From contig NZ_PDKC01000001.1 of assembly GCF_004116495.1 (NCBI RefSeq), positions 62,001 through 126,000 of the forward strand: a stretch of 64,000 nt of DNA. Direction: 5' to 3'. A model generated the notes under the pieces. That model was given only the letters and a program-made list of their open reading frames with translations. It was not told the DNA's origin and made no database searches. This DNA is from Arcobacter sp. CECT 8985. Its GTDB lineage: Bacteria > Campylobacterota > Campylobacteria > Campylobacterales > Arcobacteraceae. The translations under genes were made by a program, and so were the position numbers. Below are positions 34,558 through 45,139 of this stretch, in pieces (positions within the stretch are counted from its first letter, which is position 1; every line of letters begins with the position of its first letter).

Positions 34558-35862
34558 CTATGCATTTAAAAAATAATAAAGCAGTATTAAACAAAGTGAA
34601 GATACGATATAACTAAACAATGCATATAATAAATTAATCGAAAAAAGTTGCTTTATGGTTACTTCATATCTAGCTTGTAAAGTCAAGTTTAATCCTGATA
34701 TAGGACTTGTTCCAACTGAAATTCCCCAAGATAATAAAAACATCACACCCATTAATGTTTGATTTATTGGCATAGTATTCATCCAATGACCTAAAATTGA
34801 TATTGAAATAATTGGATGAATTCCTAAAAAAGAGACTAAAATAATTACTCCTAAAATAATAGATGCTGTAATTCCATCAAAAGTTGAAAAGGGTAAGTTT
34901 ATATTATTTACTAATAACATATTACTCACAGCAGAACCAAATAATCCAGCAACTAAAAATAATATTAATTCTGAATGCATAGAAGGTAGTTTATTTTTGC
35001 TATGACAAACAATCTTTTTTATTGATTTTTTAATATTAAATTTAAAACTCAAAAATACAAATACCAATAATATACAATAAAAAGAAATAAGAACAATCAC
35101 TTTAATATTTTCAAAAAAATAATGAGTAAGACTAACAAATACCAAAAGTATAAAAGGAAGCCAAATAGTTTGCATAGAGATTGGATATCCAACAAAATTA
35201 CTCAATGAATATGATTGTTTATACTTTAATTCTAAATAAGTATATAAAAAAGATAAAATTGCTAAGAATAGACCCAAAGAGAGTACATAATGTATATCAC
35301 TTCCATGTGCATATGTAGTTGCTGCTGCAAAAGCAACAAAAAAAGGTGACCAATAAGCATCTGTTGAAAATGCTCTTGTTAAAACTATTAACTGCTCTTT
35401 TGTTAGTTTTGCTTTTTTATATAAATTATCAGCAATAAGTAAAACAACTGATAAATTAATCACTGAACCAAAAAGGTGAAGTCCTAAATATGTTTTAAAA
35501 AAAGCTTTTTTACCTACAGGCAGAGTCTCTTGTTCTTTTAGATTTGACAAAGATATTAATCTTAAAAAATGTACAGAAATAAGAAGAGAGATTAAAAATT
35601 GATTTGCAGTGATCATTTTAGATAAATCAATACTTGGGTCTAAAAAATAAGCAATTAAATAAAAAATCAATCCCAAACTAGTAAGAAGTGAAATAAATAT
35701 CTTTTTTGAACGATTTAATTTAAAAAAAAGTATTATTGAAGAAAATAGTGCAAAAAAACCACTTGGTAAAATAGAAGGTAAAATTTCAAACTCAAAAAGT
35801 ATTGATGAAATTAAACTAAGAAGTAAACTAATTCCACTTAAGCTTATAAGATTTTTTTTCAT
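34558..35862 (-). CDS. Multipass inner-membrane protein, ion-transporter-like
   Basis: A 434-residue protein with roughly 12 hydrophobic helices. The pairs FSTDAYWSPFFVAFAAAT (near residues 165-182) and SFLGIHPIISISILGHWM plus SWGISVGTSPISGLNLTL near 340-390 form two repeat-like regions with helix-breaking Gly/Pro, as in ion-transporter superfamily permeases. Substrate unknown. It follows leuB after a hairpin, so expression with the leucine genes is possible. Confidence 0.5.
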   Translation of the reverse strand: MKKNLISLSGISLLLSLISSILFEFEILPSILPSGFFALFSSIILFFKLNRSKKIFISLLTSLGLIFYLIAYFLDPSIDLSKMITANQFLISLLISVHFLRLISLSNLKEQETLPVGKKAFFKTYLGLHLFGSVINLSVVLLIADNLYKKAKLTKEQLIVLTRAFSTDAYWSPFFVAFAAATTYAHGSDIHYVLSLGLFLAILSFLYTYLELKYKQSYSLSNFVGYPISMQTIWLPFILLVFVSLTHYFFENIKVIVLISFYCILLVFVFLSFKFNIKKSIKKIVCHSKNKLPSMHSELILFLVAGLFGSAVSNMLLVNNINLPFSTFDGITASIILGVIILVSFLGIHPIISISILGHWMNTMPINQTLMGVMFLLSWGISVGTSPISGLNLTLQARYEVTIKQLFSINLLYALFSYIVSSLCLILLYYFLNA

Positions 35863-35863
35863 A

Positions 35864-35886
35864 AATAAGAGAAGTTCTCTTATTTA
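35864..35886 (-). terminator. Hairpin at the leuB 3' end
   Basis: AAATAAGAGAA and TTCTCTTATTT form an 11-bp stem overlapping the leuB stop and lying just upstream of the next start codon. May act as terminator or partial read-through element. Confidence 0.6.
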
Positions 35887-36947
35887 TTTATATAATTTGC
35901 TATTATATCACCCATTTCTGATGTTGTTACAACTTCCTTAGCATCATATGCTGCTAAATCTTTTGTTCGATATCCATCTTTAAGTGCTTTTTTAATAGCT
36001 GAATCAATTTTATCTGCTGCAAGACTTTCTCCTAAAGAGTATCTAAGCATCATTGCTGCACTTTCGATTGTTGCAATTGGGTTTGCTATTCCTTGACCTG
36101 CAATATCAGGAGCACTTCCGTGAATTGGTTCATAAATTGCAGTTTTATCACCTGTTGAAGCACTAGGTAAAAGTCCAATAGAACCAACTACCATAGAAGC
36201 AGTATCTGATAAAATATCTCCAAAAATATTTCCAGTTACAATAACATCGAACTGTTTTGGGTTTCTTACAAGTTGCATTGCTGCATTATCAACGTACATA
36301 TGTGATAATTCTACTTCTGGATAATCACGTGCTATTTCTTCCATAGTATCTCTCCATAATTGAGAAACTTCAAGAACATTTGCTTTATCTACTGAACATA
36401 CTCTTTTATCTCTTTTCATTGCTAGTTCAAATGCTTGTTTACCAATTCTTTCAATTTCTGGTTTTGTATATACCATTGTATTAAATGCTTTAAATCCATC
36501 ATTTTCTCTTGGTTTACCAAAATAAATTCCACCAATAAGCTCTCTTACAACCATAATATCAACACCTTCTATTACTTCTGGTTTAAGTGTTGAAGCATTT
36601 ACTAATTCATCATAAATAATTGCCGGTCTTAAGTTTGCATAAACTCCCATTGCCTCTCTGAAGTTTAAAAGTCCAGTTTCTGGTCTTTTATCCCTTGGTA
36701 AAGTATCCCATTTTTCTCCACCAATAGCACCAAAAAGACAAGCATCTGATTGAAGTACACCTGTAATAGTCTCTTTTGGTAAAGGTTCACCTGTAACATC
36801 AAGTGCTGCTCCACCCATTAGGTATTCTTTATACTCTAAAGAAAATCCACAAGAGTATGAAACTGCATCTAAAACTTTAATCGCCTCATCTACAATTTCT
36901 GGACCAATTCCATCACCTTTAATAATTGAGATATTATAATTTTTCAT
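35880..36947 (-). CDS. leuB: 3-isopropylmalate dehydrogenase
   Basis: Oxidative decarboxylation of 3-isopropylmalate in leucine biosynthesis. It has 355 residues, the usual length. The N-terminal [15 protein letters not shown], the substrate loop [20 protein letters not shown], and the metal/NAD region [30 protein letters not shown] and [18 protein letters not shown] are conserved. Its ATG overlaps the leuD stop by one base (TAATG), so the two are coupled. Confidence 0.96.
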   Translation of the reverse strand: MKNYNISIIKGDGIGPEIVDEAIKVLDAVSYSCGFSLEYKEYLMGGAALDVTGEPLPKETITGVLQSDACLFGAIGGEKWDTLPRDKRPETGLLNFREAMGVYANLRPAIIYDELVNASTLKPEVIEGVDIMVVRELIGGIYFGKPRENDGFKAFNTMVYTKPEIERIGKQAFELAMKRDKRVCSVDKANVLEVSQLWRDTMEEIARDYPEVELSHMYVDNAAMQLVRNPKQFDVIVTGNIFGDILSDTASMVVGSIGLLPSASTGDKTAIYEPIHGSAPDIAGQGIANPIATIESAAMMLRYSLGESLAADKIDSAIKKALKDGYRTKDLAAYDAKEVVTTSEMGDIIANYINK

Positions 36948-37450
36948 TATTTATTTTCCTTTGCAATTTCAGCTTTTGCATAATTAATTAATCCACCAAC
37001 AGAGATTAATTCTTGCATAAATTCAGGGATTGCTTTAAATTCATAAGTTTTATTATTTGTATTATTTTTGATTTTACCGTTATCAAGATCAATAGAAATT
37101 TCCTCTCCTTCTTTAATCTCTAAAGCTTCTGGTAATTCAAAAATTGGTAGTCCCATATTAAAAGCATTTCTATAAAAAATTCTAGCAAATGATGGTGCTA
37201 CAACAGCAGCAACTCCTGCTGCTTTTAGAGCAATTGGTGCATGTTCTCTACTTGAACCACATCCAAAATTTTCTCCAGCAACAATAATATCACCTTTATT
37301 TAATTTCTTTGGAAAATCTGGATCTGCATCTTCCATTACATATTTTGCTAAGTGTTCAGGGTCTGAGCTATTTAAATATCTAGCTGCAATAATTATATCT
37401 GTATCAATATTTGCCCCAAAATTCCATACTTTACCAGTAATTATATTCAT
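36947..37450 (-). CDS. leuD: 3-isopropylmalate dehydratase small subunit
   Basis: Small subunit of the aconitase-like isomerase that forms 3-isopropylmalate; partner LeuC is not in the window. It has 167 residues. [57 protein letters not shown] are canonical. First gene of a leuDB unit divergent from rpoD. Confidence 0.94.
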   Translation of the reverse strand: MNIITGKVWNFGANIDTDIIIAARYLNSSDPEHLAKYVMEDADPDFPKKLNKGDIIVAGENFGCGSSREHAPIALKAAGVAAVVAPSFARIFYRNAFNMGLPIFELPEALEIKEGEEISIDLDNGKIKNNTNNKTYEFKAIPEFMQELISVGGLINYAKAEIAKENK

Positions 37451-37582
37451 ATTCTGTCCTTATTTAGTACTTCAAATACCATTTTTCTCTACATTTTTAT
37501 TCAAAGAAGAGGCATTTTATCTAATTTTTCAAAAATTGTAGATTAAATAAATATAATTAATTATTTTTTTAACTAATCTCGG

Positions 37583-37588
37583 TATAAT
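37583..37588 (+). promoter_or_regulatory. rpoD: Candidate -10 box of rpoD
   Basis: TATAAT, preceded by T-rich sequence and no clear -35, as is common for the housekeeping sigma factor of this phylum. It lies 34 bp before the ATG; AAGGA at 37606-37610 is the ribosome site. Confidence 0.5.
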
Positions 37589-37621
37589 ATATACCTATCT
37601 TAATTAAGGAACTTTACTAAT

Positions 37622-39487
37622 ATGAGTGCAAAAGATTTAAATAAATCGATAGAACAAATTGTTAAAGAGTACAAGGATTCTATTTTAACTTATGAAAAAA
37701 TTATTAAAATCTTTCCTAAAGCACCTTCATCAGCAAACATAAAAAAACTTATAGCTTTAGTTCAACTATATAATGTTCAACTTATCAGTTCACAAGAACA
37801 AGCTAAAAGAATGAATGCAGAAGAGGCTAAAAGAAAAGAAGAGCATAGAAATAAGCTAAAAGAGAATGAAGAAGATGTTTATGATTTACTAAAGAGTAAA
37901 GAGCTTTTAGAGTGGAGTCGTTCAGATTCACCTGTAAGAATGTATTTAAGAGAGATGGGTCAAATTCCTCTTCTAACAAAAGAAGAAGAGATTGAAATAT
38001 CTAAAAAAATAGAGATGGGTGAAGATGTAATATTAGATGCTATTTGTTATGTTCCATATCTAATTGATTTTATTCTTGAATATAAAGAACCTTTAGTTAA
38101 TAGAGAAAGAAAAGTTAAAGAACTTTTTAGAAACTTTGACGATGAAGATTCGGATGATTCTGATGATTCGGACAATGATAGTTCATCTGATGATGATATT
38201 GAAGAGAGTGAAGAAGAATCAAAAGGTAAAAAACAAAAAAAACTTGACAAAAGAGCAGAAACAATTATTGCTTCATTTAAAGTTTTAGAAAAAGCAAAAA
38301 AAGACTGGCTTAAATTCCTAGCAAAAGAGTCTGCAAAATCTGATGAAGAGTTAGATGTAATGCAATATAATTTAGCAGTTGCATTTAAGAAAAAAGTTTT
38401 AAAAGAAGCTTTATTAGACTTAGGTCCAACTTCTAAACTTATTTCTGAAATTGTAAAAGCAATGGAAACTGCACTAAAATCTGATACGGGATTTGAACAT
38501 GAGTTAAAAAGACTTGAGTATAAATTACCACTTTTTAATGACATTTTAAAGAAAAATCACCAAAAGATTTTAGATAATATTATTAACTTATCTAAAGCAC
38601 AAATAACATCAATGGTTCCAGAAGCTACAATGGTTAGTACATATATGGAAATAAAAAAACTTTTCCAAACTGCTGAAGCTAGTAAAGATGGTTTTGATTT
38701 AGAGCCAGAAGAGTTAAAAGATGTTCTTGAACAAATCAAAAGAGGTAAACAAATTACAGATAAAGCCAAAACTAGAATGGCAAAATCTAACCTTAGACTT
38801 GTTGTATCAATTGCAAAAAGATATACAAATAGAGGTTTACCTTTCTTAGACTTAATTCAAGAAGGTAACATTGGTCTAATGAAAGCCGTTGATAAGTTTG
38901 AGTATAAAAAAGGTTATAAATTCTCTACTTATGCTACATGGTGGATTAGACAAGCAATTTCTAGAGCAATTGCAGATCAAGCTAGAACTATTAGAATACC
39001 AATTCATATGATTGAAACTATTAATAGAATCAATAAAATCATTAGAAAAGGTATCCAAGAAAATGGTAAAGAGCCTGATGTTGAAGTAATTGCAAAAGAA
39101 GTAGGATTACCTGTTGATAAAGTAAAACAAGTAATAAAAATCACAAAAGAGCCTGTTTCACTTGAAGCACCAATTGGTTCTGATGATGATGGTAAATTTG
39201 GAGATTTTGTTCCAGATGAAAAAGCACCAACACCAGTTGATAATATAATGAAAGAAGATTTACAAGGTCAAATAGATCAAATCTTGGCTCAGTTAAATGA
39301 AAGAGAACAAGCTGTTGTTAGAATGAGATTTGGTCTTATGGAAGATGCAAGTGATAGAACACTTGAAGAAATAGGAAAAGAGTTAAGTGTTACAAGAGAA
39401 AGAGTAAGACAAATCGAATCAAGTGCGATTAAAAAATTGAAACACCCAAAAGTTGGGAAAAACCTTAAAAACTATGTTGAGAGTTAA
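37622..39487 (+). CDS. rpoD: RNA polymerase sigma-70 factor RpoD
   Basis: Housekeeping sigma factor, 621 residues. Region 1.2 [17 protein letters not shown] lies near residues 101-117. Conserved regions 2-4 span about residues 375-621, with [40 protein letters not shown], the -10-reading [19 protein letters not shown] and the region 4 helix-turn-helix [19 protein letters not shown]. Unusual is a run of almost pure Asp/Ser/Glu at about residues 175-200 ([17 protein letters not shown]), a low-complexity acidic insert in the non-conserved region. Followed after 2 bp by the 228-aa gene. Confidence 0.97.
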   Translation: MSAKDLNKSIEQIVKEYKDSILTYEKIIKIFPKAPSSANIKKLIALVQLYNVQLISSQEQAKRMNAEEAKRKEEHRNKLKENEEDVYDLLKSKELLEWSRSDSPVRMYLREMGQIPLLTKEEEIEISKKIEMGEDVILDAICYVPYLIDFILEYKEPLVNRERKVKELFRNFDDEDSDDSDDSDNDSSSDDDIEESEEESKGKKQKKLDKRAETIIASFKVLEKAKKDWLKFLAKESAKSDEELDVMQYNLAVAFKKKVLKEALLDLGPTSKLISEIVKAMETALKSDTGFEHELKRLEYKLPLFNDILKKNHQKILDNIINLSKAQITSMVPEATMVSTYMEIKKLFQTAEASKDGFDLEPEELKDVLEQIKRGKQITDKAKTRMAKSNLRLVVSIAKRYTNRGLPFLDLIQEGNIGLMKAVDKFEYKKGYKFSTYATWWIRQAISRAIADQARTIRIPIHMIETINRINKIIRKGIQENGKEPDVEVIAKEVGLPVDKVKQVIKITKEPVSLEAPIGSDDDGKFGDFVPDEKAPTPVDNIMKEDLQGQIDQILAQLNEREQAVVRMRFGLMEDASDRTLEEIGKELSVTRERVRQIESSAIKKLKHPKVGKNLKNYVES

Positions 39488-39489
39488 TA

Positions 39490-40176
39490 ATGGGTTTTTT
39501 TGAAAACTGGGTAGAAATGGATTTAAACCCTATTCTTTCTTTCTCATCAAGCGGTAAAATTCTTTACTCAAATCAAGAAGCACAATTTTTACTAAGTCGA
39601 ATACCTTCAAAAGAGGTATTTGATATTGCTTTAAAACATGCTCCTAAGACTTTTGGAGTTGAAACTTCTTACATAGACTTACATATGAAAAATTATATTT
39701 TTTATGCAGTAACAGTATCATATGAAGATGAAGAAGCTATTAACATTAAACTTTATAAAAGTACAATGGTAAAAAAAGAGTCTAAATTAAATACAAAAAA
39801 TAGTGATATGGGAAATATATTTACTTTAGTTGACTTATCTATATCAGCAATGAAATCAAAATCTAATATTAAATTTATAAAAAACTATGATCCTTCAATA
39901 CCTGATTTTAAATTAAATGCAAAAGAGTTTATGAAAATATTAAATGCAGCGTTAGTATGCTTTGATAACTCTACAATAATAACAGCAACTGTAATGTTAA
40001 AAATAGGTGAATATATAAGAATTGAAGGAAAAAAATACTCTTTAATTTCAATAGAATTAACAGGAAATGTTCCTGCTAATTTAAATAAATTTAATTATGA
40101 TGAGGCAAATTCATATTTTATTCTTACTAAAGATAAGTCAAAATTTTCTATTGACTTACCTCTGATTTTAAAATAG
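39490..40176 (+). CDS. PAS-like/degenerate sensor protein cotranscribed with rpoD
   Basis: Not firmly recognised. It has 228 residues. The first 75, LNPILSFSSSGKILYSNQEAQFLLSRIPSKEVFD, look like a PAS domain. The rest (NAKEFMKILNAALVCFDNSTIITATVMLKIGEYI...) loosely resembles a histidine kinase ATPase fold that has lost the catalytic N and G boxes. It starts 2 bp after rpoD and overlaps the end of the convergent gene by 29 bp. Confidence 0.45.
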   Translation: MGFFENWVEMDLNPILSFSSSGKILYSNQEAQFLLSRIPSKEVFDIALKHAPKTFGVETSYIDLHMKNYIFYAVTVSYEDEEAINIKLYKSTMVKKESKLNTKNSDMGNIFTLVDLSISAMKSKSNIKFIKNYDPSIPDFKLNAKEFMKILNAALVCFDNSTIITATVMLKIGEYIRIEGKKYSLISIELTGNVPANLNKFNYDEANSYFILTKDKSKFSIDLPLILK

Positions 40177-40699
40177 GTTTAGTAAGTAGTACAGCAATTG
40201 GTACTACTGCTAATCCAATTAAAAATGCTATTGGAATAAACTTATTATGATTATTTAGTGTAAAAAATCCTAGAACTAAAAATAAATATCCAATTATTCT
40301 ATAAATTGATAAAAAGCCACCTGCTGAGAATATTGTATTTTTAAAAGAATTCCTTTTTACTTTAGATTTTTCCTCTTTTATAATCTGTTTTATTTTACTA
40401 GCAGTTAATTCCTCTTCTTTAGTTTCAATCTGTTCAGAATATAAATCATAAGGATCATCTATATCATCAATAATATCTCTATCTTCACCTTCATCTTTAA
40501 GTGATGCATCATAGTTTTTTAACCTATTAGTTACATTCTTTTTATAAGAAAGAAATGAAGCAATAGATATTATCATTGAAGAAAAAAAAGCAACTTGTGA
40601 ATTTACTATCCAATAAAAATTTTGAAAAACTAATGCATAAACTATTAAGCAAAAGTCAATAATTATAAAAACTTTTGCAAATTGTTTAATCGTCGTCAT
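40148..40699 (-). CDS. Hypothetical membrane protein following atpZ
   Basis: Not recognised. Translation from ATG 40699 gives 183 residues; the ATG lies inside the Asp-codon run at the end of the atpZ-like gene (14-bp overlap), and frames further upstream have no support. Two N-terminal membrane helices (about residues 9-50), an acidic cytoplasmic loop (DEGEDRDIIDDIDDPYD), and two more helices near the C-terminus. Confidence 0.5.
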   Translation of the reverse strand: MTTIKQFAKVFIIIDFCLIVYALVFQNFYWIVNSQVAFFSSMIISIASFLSYKKNVTNRLKNYDASLKDEGEDRDIIDDIDDPYDLYSEQIETKEEELTASKIKQIIKEEKSKVKRNSFKNTIFSAGGFLSIYRIIGYLFLVLGFFTLNNHNKFIPIAFLIGLAVVPIAVLLTKPILKSEVSQ

Positions 40700-41003
40700 C
40701 ATCATCAAACTTTTTATCACCATGCTTTGCTCTGTAGGCATATCTTGGATCATTTTCTAAACCTTCGAACTCTTTTTGTGCTCTTTTATATGCTTTATAA
40801 ACATTTAAAATAGCTGCACAAATTCCCCAAAATAGACCTAACCAAAGTAACCAATCATATCCAAATAGATGTTTTAACCCATATCCAGCAGCAAAACCAA
40901 GTCCTACTGCTGCTACAAGAGATATTCCTAAAGATAAGTTATCTAATGCTCTTAACTTACCTTCATGTTTTGGTTCTTTGTAATCGTTGTTTTTATTTTC
41001 CAT
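40686..41003 (-). CDS. AtpZ/AtpI family protein
   Basis: A 105-residue protein with two membrane helices forming a hairpin: LSLGISLVAAVGLGFAAGYGLKHLFG and WLLWLGLFWGICAAILNVYKAYK, ending in a poly-Asp tail. The fold matches AtpZ/AtpI, which assist c-ring assembly or Mg2+ supply for ATP synthase. No atp operon is next to it. The ATG lies just downstream of hemL on the same strand. Confidence 0.7.
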   Translation of the reverse strand: MENKNNDYKEPKHEGKLRALDNLSLGISLVAAVGLGFAAGYGLKHLFGYDWLLWLGLFWGICAAILNVYKAYKRAQKEFEGLENDPRYAYRAKHGDKKFDDDDDD

Positions 41004-41015
41004 ATTTTTCCTATA

Positions 41016-42296
41016 TTATAAAAGTGCCATTACTTCATTTGCAGCGCTAATACAATTGTCAATATCTTCATCACTTATTGCATCACACATAAATGCTGCC
41101 TCGTATTGAGAACAAGCAAAATAGTACCCTCTTTTTAACATTTCATGATGAAATTTTGCAAATCTATCAAAATCGCAAGTTCCAACATCTTTGAAGTTTT
41201 TTGGAGCTACATCACAAAAGAAGAAACCAAACATTGAACCAATTGAATTTGGTTGAAATGCTATATTATTTTCATCTGCTGCTTTTTTGAATCCTGCAAG
41301 TAATTTTTCTACTTTTGCATTTAATCTTGAATATAAATCTTTATCAGCTTTAATTTTTCTAAGACTTACTAAACCTGCTGCCATTGCAACTGGATTACCA
41401 CTTAATGTTCCTGCTTGATAAATTGCACCATCAGGACTTAAGTTTGCCATTATTTCTGAATTTGCAGCAAATGCACCAACTGGCATACCAGCACCAATTA
41501 CTTTACCAAATGTAACAATATCTGCTTTTTGTTTTACTACACCATGTGCACCAGTTAAACTTGCTCTAAATCCACTCATCACCTCATCAAAAATAAGAAG
41601 TGTTCCATTTTCATCACAAAGTCTTCTACACTCTTCTAAAAAATTCTCATCAGCAGGAATAAATCCCATATTACCTGCAATTGGTTCAATAATTAAACAA
41701 GCAATATCATCATTTGTTTCAAAACATTTTTTTAACTCTTCAATATTGTTATATTCACATAACATAGTATGCTTTGTTAAATCAGCAGGAACCCCAGGTG
41801 AGCTTGGGCTTCCAAATGTTGCCATTCCAGAACCTGCTTGAACAAGTAATGAATCTGAATGTCCATGATAACATCCTTCAAATTTCAAAATCCCATTTCT
41901 TTGTGTAACTCCCCTTGCTAATCTAATAGCACTCATTACAGCTTCTGTTCCAGAATTTACAAATCTTACTTTATCAATATTGTCATACATCTCAACAATC
42001 TCTTTTGCAAGATCTGTTTCTAAAACTGTTGGTGCACCAAAACTTAAACCTTTTTTTACTGTTTTAATTACTGCTTCTTCAATATCTTTATCACAATGTC
42101 CAAAAATCAAAGGTCCCCAGCTTTGAACAAAATCTAAATATTTATTCCCATCTACATCAAAAAGATACGCCCCTTCTCCTTTTTCAATAAATGGAGGTGT
42201 TCCACCTACACTTTTAAATGCTCTAACAGGTGAATCAACTCCACCAGGAATTACATTTTTTGCATCTTCATATGCTGCTATTGATTTATCAAACAT
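41016..42296 (-). CDS. hemL: Glutamate-1-semialdehyde 2,1-aminomutase
   Basis: Makes 5-aminolevulinate from glutamate-1-semialdehyde in the C5 heme pathway, using PLP. It has 426 residues. [46 protein letters not shown], the aldimine region FDEVMSGFR...[16 protein letters not shown] with the PLP Lys, and [14 protein letters not shown] are canonical. Its product feeds hemF of this window. Confidence 0.96.
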   Translation of the reverse strand: MFDKSIAAYEDAKNVIPGGVDSPVRAFKSVGGTPPFIEKGEGAYLFDVDGNKYLDFVQSWGPLIFGHCDKDIEEAVIKTVKKGLSFGAPTVLETDLAKEIVEMYDNIDKVRFVNSGTEAVMSAIRLARGVTQRNGILKFEGCYHGHSDSLLVQAGSGMATFGSPSSPGVPADLTKHTMLCEYNNIEELKKCFETNDDIACLIIEPIAGNMGFIPADENFLEECRRLCDENGTLLIFDEVMSGFRASLTGAHGVVKQKADIVTFGKVIGAGMPVGAFAANSEIMANLSPDGAIYQAGTLSGNPVAMAAGLVSLRKIKADKDLYSRLNAKVEKLLAGFKKAADENNIAFQPNSIGSMFGFFFCDVAPKNFKDVGTCDFDRFAKFHHEMLKRGYYFACSQYEAAFMCDAISDEDIDNCISAANEVMALL

Positions 42297-42347
42297 TTAA
42301 TATCCTATCTTTGTTAAATTTAAAAGCTATTATACTATAATCCCGTT

Positions 42348-43166
42348 ATGAAAACGATTATACTAGCTTTTATTTTATCTATTACTATACATATTCTTTT
42401 TTTATATAACTATAAAGTGAAGAAAAAAGATGAGCAATTTTTGCAAGAGCATAAGCTAAAGCCAAATGCAAAGAAAAGTTCTTTGACATTTGTTAGGTTA
42501 AAAAAAGCTCAACCAAAAGTACAAAAGAGTGTAAAAAGCATAGAATCAAAAGCAGTAAAAAAACAAATAAATAAATCAGAAAAACAAAAATTTAAAAAAG
42601 TAAAAAAACATATTGTTCCTATTAAAAAAAGAACAAAAAGAGCAATACCTATTTCTAAAAAGAAACAAGAAGTTAAAAAAGAAAATAAGAAAAAACAGTT
42701 AAAAGAAGTAAAACAAAATATACAAGAACAGCAAAAAAGAAGTGTAAAACAAGATCCTTTAGAAAAATTCTTATTATCAAATCCTGTATTGGATAAAAAA
42801 TACCTTGATAATGAGACAAAAAGTTATATAAAACTTTATGGTAAAGAATATGATAAATTCACAAAAGTTCAAAAAAAATTTTTACAAAACAATTTAAAAA
42901 AAATAGGAAGAATTACACAAAAATATCTTTATAAAAGAGGATATCCTAGAATTGCAGTTAGAACAAAGCAAGAGGGAGTTAATGTATTAGAGTTCTATTT
43001 ATATCCAAATGGTGATATAAGTGATTTAAAAGTTATAAACTCTTCAACTTATGAGACATTAGATAAAAACTCAAAAGAGACGATTGAAGTTGCTTATAAA
43101 GATTATCCAAGACCAAAAGAGAAAACAAAAATTAGAATATATGTTAATTATAAAATTATATATTAA
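42348..43166 (+). CDS. TonB-like energy-transducing protein
   Basis: A 272-residue protein with an N-terminal signal anchor (ILAFILSITIHILFLYNY), a very long Lys/Gln-rich periplasmic linker (about residues 24-140), and a C-terminal TonB-like domain ending ... RTKQEGVNVLEFYLYPNGDISDLKVINSSTYETLDKNSKETI. TonB proteins transmit proton-motive energy to outer-membrane receptors. The linker has Lys-rich runs rather than the usual Pro-rich ones. exbB/exbD are not adjacent. Confidence 0.75.
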   Translation: MKTIILAFILSITIHILFLYNYKVKKKDEQFLQEHKLKPNAKKSSLTFVRLKKAQPKVQKSVKSIESKAVKKQINKSEKQKFKKVKKHIVPIKKRTKRAIPISKKKQEVKKENKKKQLKEVKQNIQEQQKRSVKQDPLEKFLLSNPVLDKKYLDNETKSYIKLYGKEYDKFTKVQKKFLQNNLKKIGRITQKYLYKRGYPRIAVRTKQEGVNVLEFYLYPNGDISDLKVINSSTYETLDKNSKETIEVAYKDYPRPKEKTKIRIYVNYKIIY

Positions 43167-43983
43167 GATATACTTTTAAAACATAATATCCAATTATTGT
43201 TTTTCTAATATCGTATATTGGAGTACTTATTAAATAATAAGAATCGATTTTTTTATAAGATGTGCCTTTAAAATCCAAATCATATAAAAAAGATATATTT
43301 TCATTTGTCTTATTTAAAAGAATATAATTTTTTAATATTTGTTCTTTAGAAAAATCAACTTTAGAAGCAACATTTTTATATTTTTTATCCATGAGAATAT
43401 ATAAACCAATATTTTGTTTTTTAAAATGTTTAATTATTTTATTAAAATCTGTTATTGCTTCTATTGAACCTATATATCTATTTTTACTATCAAAAACTGG
43501 AGTTATTCCACGAATTAACATAGAATATCTTCCTACTTCAATACAAGCAAGTGAGTTTTTATGTTTTTTTACAATAGATAAAGAATACCTAAATGATTTC
43601 AATGAATCATTATCTTTTTGTGGATTCCATAATCTAAAAAAACTTTTCAAATTTTTATCATGAACATGAATCATTAAATTATCAAAAATATCTGTATTAA
43701 TTAATCCATTTTTTGATTTTGTAAGATATTTAAAACATCTACTTTGTTCTTCTGTAGTTAGACAATTTTTTATACTTTCATCTTTTGCTAAAAGAACTGA
43801 TGCTGTTAAAACAAGATTTTTATTTTTATTAACAGAATTTGTAAGTTCATCCAAATATAAATCTATTATTTGTTCATCTTTTTCCTTTTTTTGGTAGCTC
43901 AAATAGTTATTAAAAACCCAAATTAAACTTCCTGCGCTAAAAAGCACAAATACTATTATGCTTATTAAATTTTTATTTTTCAT
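43156..43983 (-). CDS. Periplasmic double-Cache sensor protein of the psr cluster
   Basis: A 275-residue protein with an N-terminal anchor (SIIVFVLFSAGSLIWVF) and a periplasmic body that resembles a double Cache domain: FFRLWNPQKDNDSLKSFR, GRYSMLIRGITPVFDSKNRYIGSIEAITDF and the closing YYLISTPIYDIRKTIIGYYVLKV are typical. It has no cytosolic output domain, so it probably senses a ligand and acts through the membrane kinase encoded just upstream, whose end it overlaps by 11 bp. Last gene of the psr cluster. Confidence 0.65.
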   Translation of the reverse strand: MKNKNLISIIVFVLFSAGSLIWVFNNYLSYQKKEKDEQIIDLYLDELTNSVNKNKNLVLTASVLLAKDESIKNCLTTEEQSRCFKYLTKSKNGLINTDIFDNLMIHVHDKNLKSFFRLWNPQKDNDSLKSFRYSLSIVKKHKNSLACIEVGRYSMLIRGITPVFDSKNRYIGSIEAITDFNKIIKHFKKQNIGLYILMDKKYKNVASKVDFSKEQILKNYILLNKTNENISFLYDLDFKGTSYKKIDSYYLISTPIYDIRKTIIGYYVLKVYLNI

Positions 43984-45139
43984 TTTCTATTCTATCCAAA
44001 AATCTCATTTTATAAATTTCAAAGTTGTAAGTAAAACTTGAACCTTCATCTTCTTTTGATTTTAATTCAATAATTATATTATTTTTATCACAAATACTTT
44101 TTATTATGTTTAAACCTAAACCAAATCCACCTTGAGTATGATCTTCTCTTGAGAATCTACTAAATACTTTTTTTACATCTTTAATTCCAACACCATAATC
44201 TTTTATTGTTAAAGCACATAGTTCAAGTGTTGAAATAAGAGTAATATCAATTTTACTATTAGGCTTTGAATATTTTATAGCATTAATTAATGTATTATCA
44301 ATTATTCTTTGCAGTTCTAAAAGATTCATAAATATATTTATATTATCTTGTATATAAACATTTATTTTAATAAACTTTGAATTTGCTATATCTTCAAAAA
44401 ACTCTATTCTTTCAGCTAAATATTTAGATAAATTAACTTTATCTTTTGGATAAGAAACTCTTTTATTTTTTATATAATATTCTATTGATTCATAATTTAT
44501 TTGTATTTGCTTAATAGCAATCTTCATTCTATTAATATATTTACTTGTACCTTCTTTTCTTGAAAGTAAATCTAAATTGATATTTATTATTCCAAGTGGT
44601 GTTTTTAATTCATGCATTGTATCATTAAAAAGTATATTTGTATACTTTTGCATTACTTCATAAGGTCTTGAAATATTTTTTATAATACTTTTATTCAAAA
44701 TATAAATATTTATTAGAATAATGAAAAATAGTATAGTTGCTAAAAGAATTACTTTTGAGTAATCAAGTTTAGCTTCACACACAATGAAAGATATCTTATA
44801 TATATTATCGCTAATATCTTTTCTATAATATATATAAGGGTAAGATTTAAATATTTTAAAATCAAAATTTTCTAAATCATTTGAAAGATTATAAATTTGA
44901 GGTTCATCTTTTTTGTTAAATAAAGCAAATTTAACCTTTACACTTCTTGCAAATCCTATTTCATCTGAATGAATATTTTTTTCTAATTCATTTGCAAAAT
45001 TTTCAAGGTTCATTTGCTTTACAATAATCTCATTTTCCAAAGCATAACTTAAAGTAAAATACACAGGAATAGTAAATAAAATCATTAATAAAAATGTATA
45101 AAAATATGCAACTTTTGTCTCATTAGTTGGAAATGACAA
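43973..45139 (-). CDS. Sensor histidine kinase of the psr cluster
   Basis: A 388-residue membrane kinase. Two membrane helices (about residues 11-31 and 128-148) bracket a periplasmic segment of roughly 95 residues. The phospho-acceptor is H176 in NDTMHELKTPLGI. The N box IDNTLINAIKYSKP, G1 IKDYGVGI and G2 GGFGLGLNII are intact, so the kinase should be active. It overlaps the response regulator gene by 17 bp and the Cache sensor gene by 11 bp. Confidence 0.88.
   Translation of the reverse strand: MSFPTNETKVAYFYTFLLMILFTIPVYFTLSYALENEIIVKQMNLENFANELEKNIHSDEIGFARSVKVKFALFNKKDEPQIYNLSNDLENFDFKIFKSYPYIYYRKDISDNIYKISFIVCEAKLDYSKVILLATILFFIILINIYILNKSIIKNISRPYEVMQKYTNILFNDTMHELKTPLGIININLDLLSRKEGTSKYINRMKIAIKQIQINYESIEYYIKNKRVSYPKDKVNLSKYLAERIEFFEDIANSKFIKINVYIQDNINIFMNLLELQRIIDNTLINAIKYSKPNSKIDITLISTLELCALTIKDYGVGIKDVKKVFSRFSREDHTQGGFGLGLNIIKSICDKNNIIIELKSKEDEGSSFTYNFEIYKMRFLDRIENEK

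Noticed and set aside
38047-38544. Minus-strand Ser-rich 165-aa frame
   Set aside because: Produced by the complement of the acidic, repeat-like part of rpoD.
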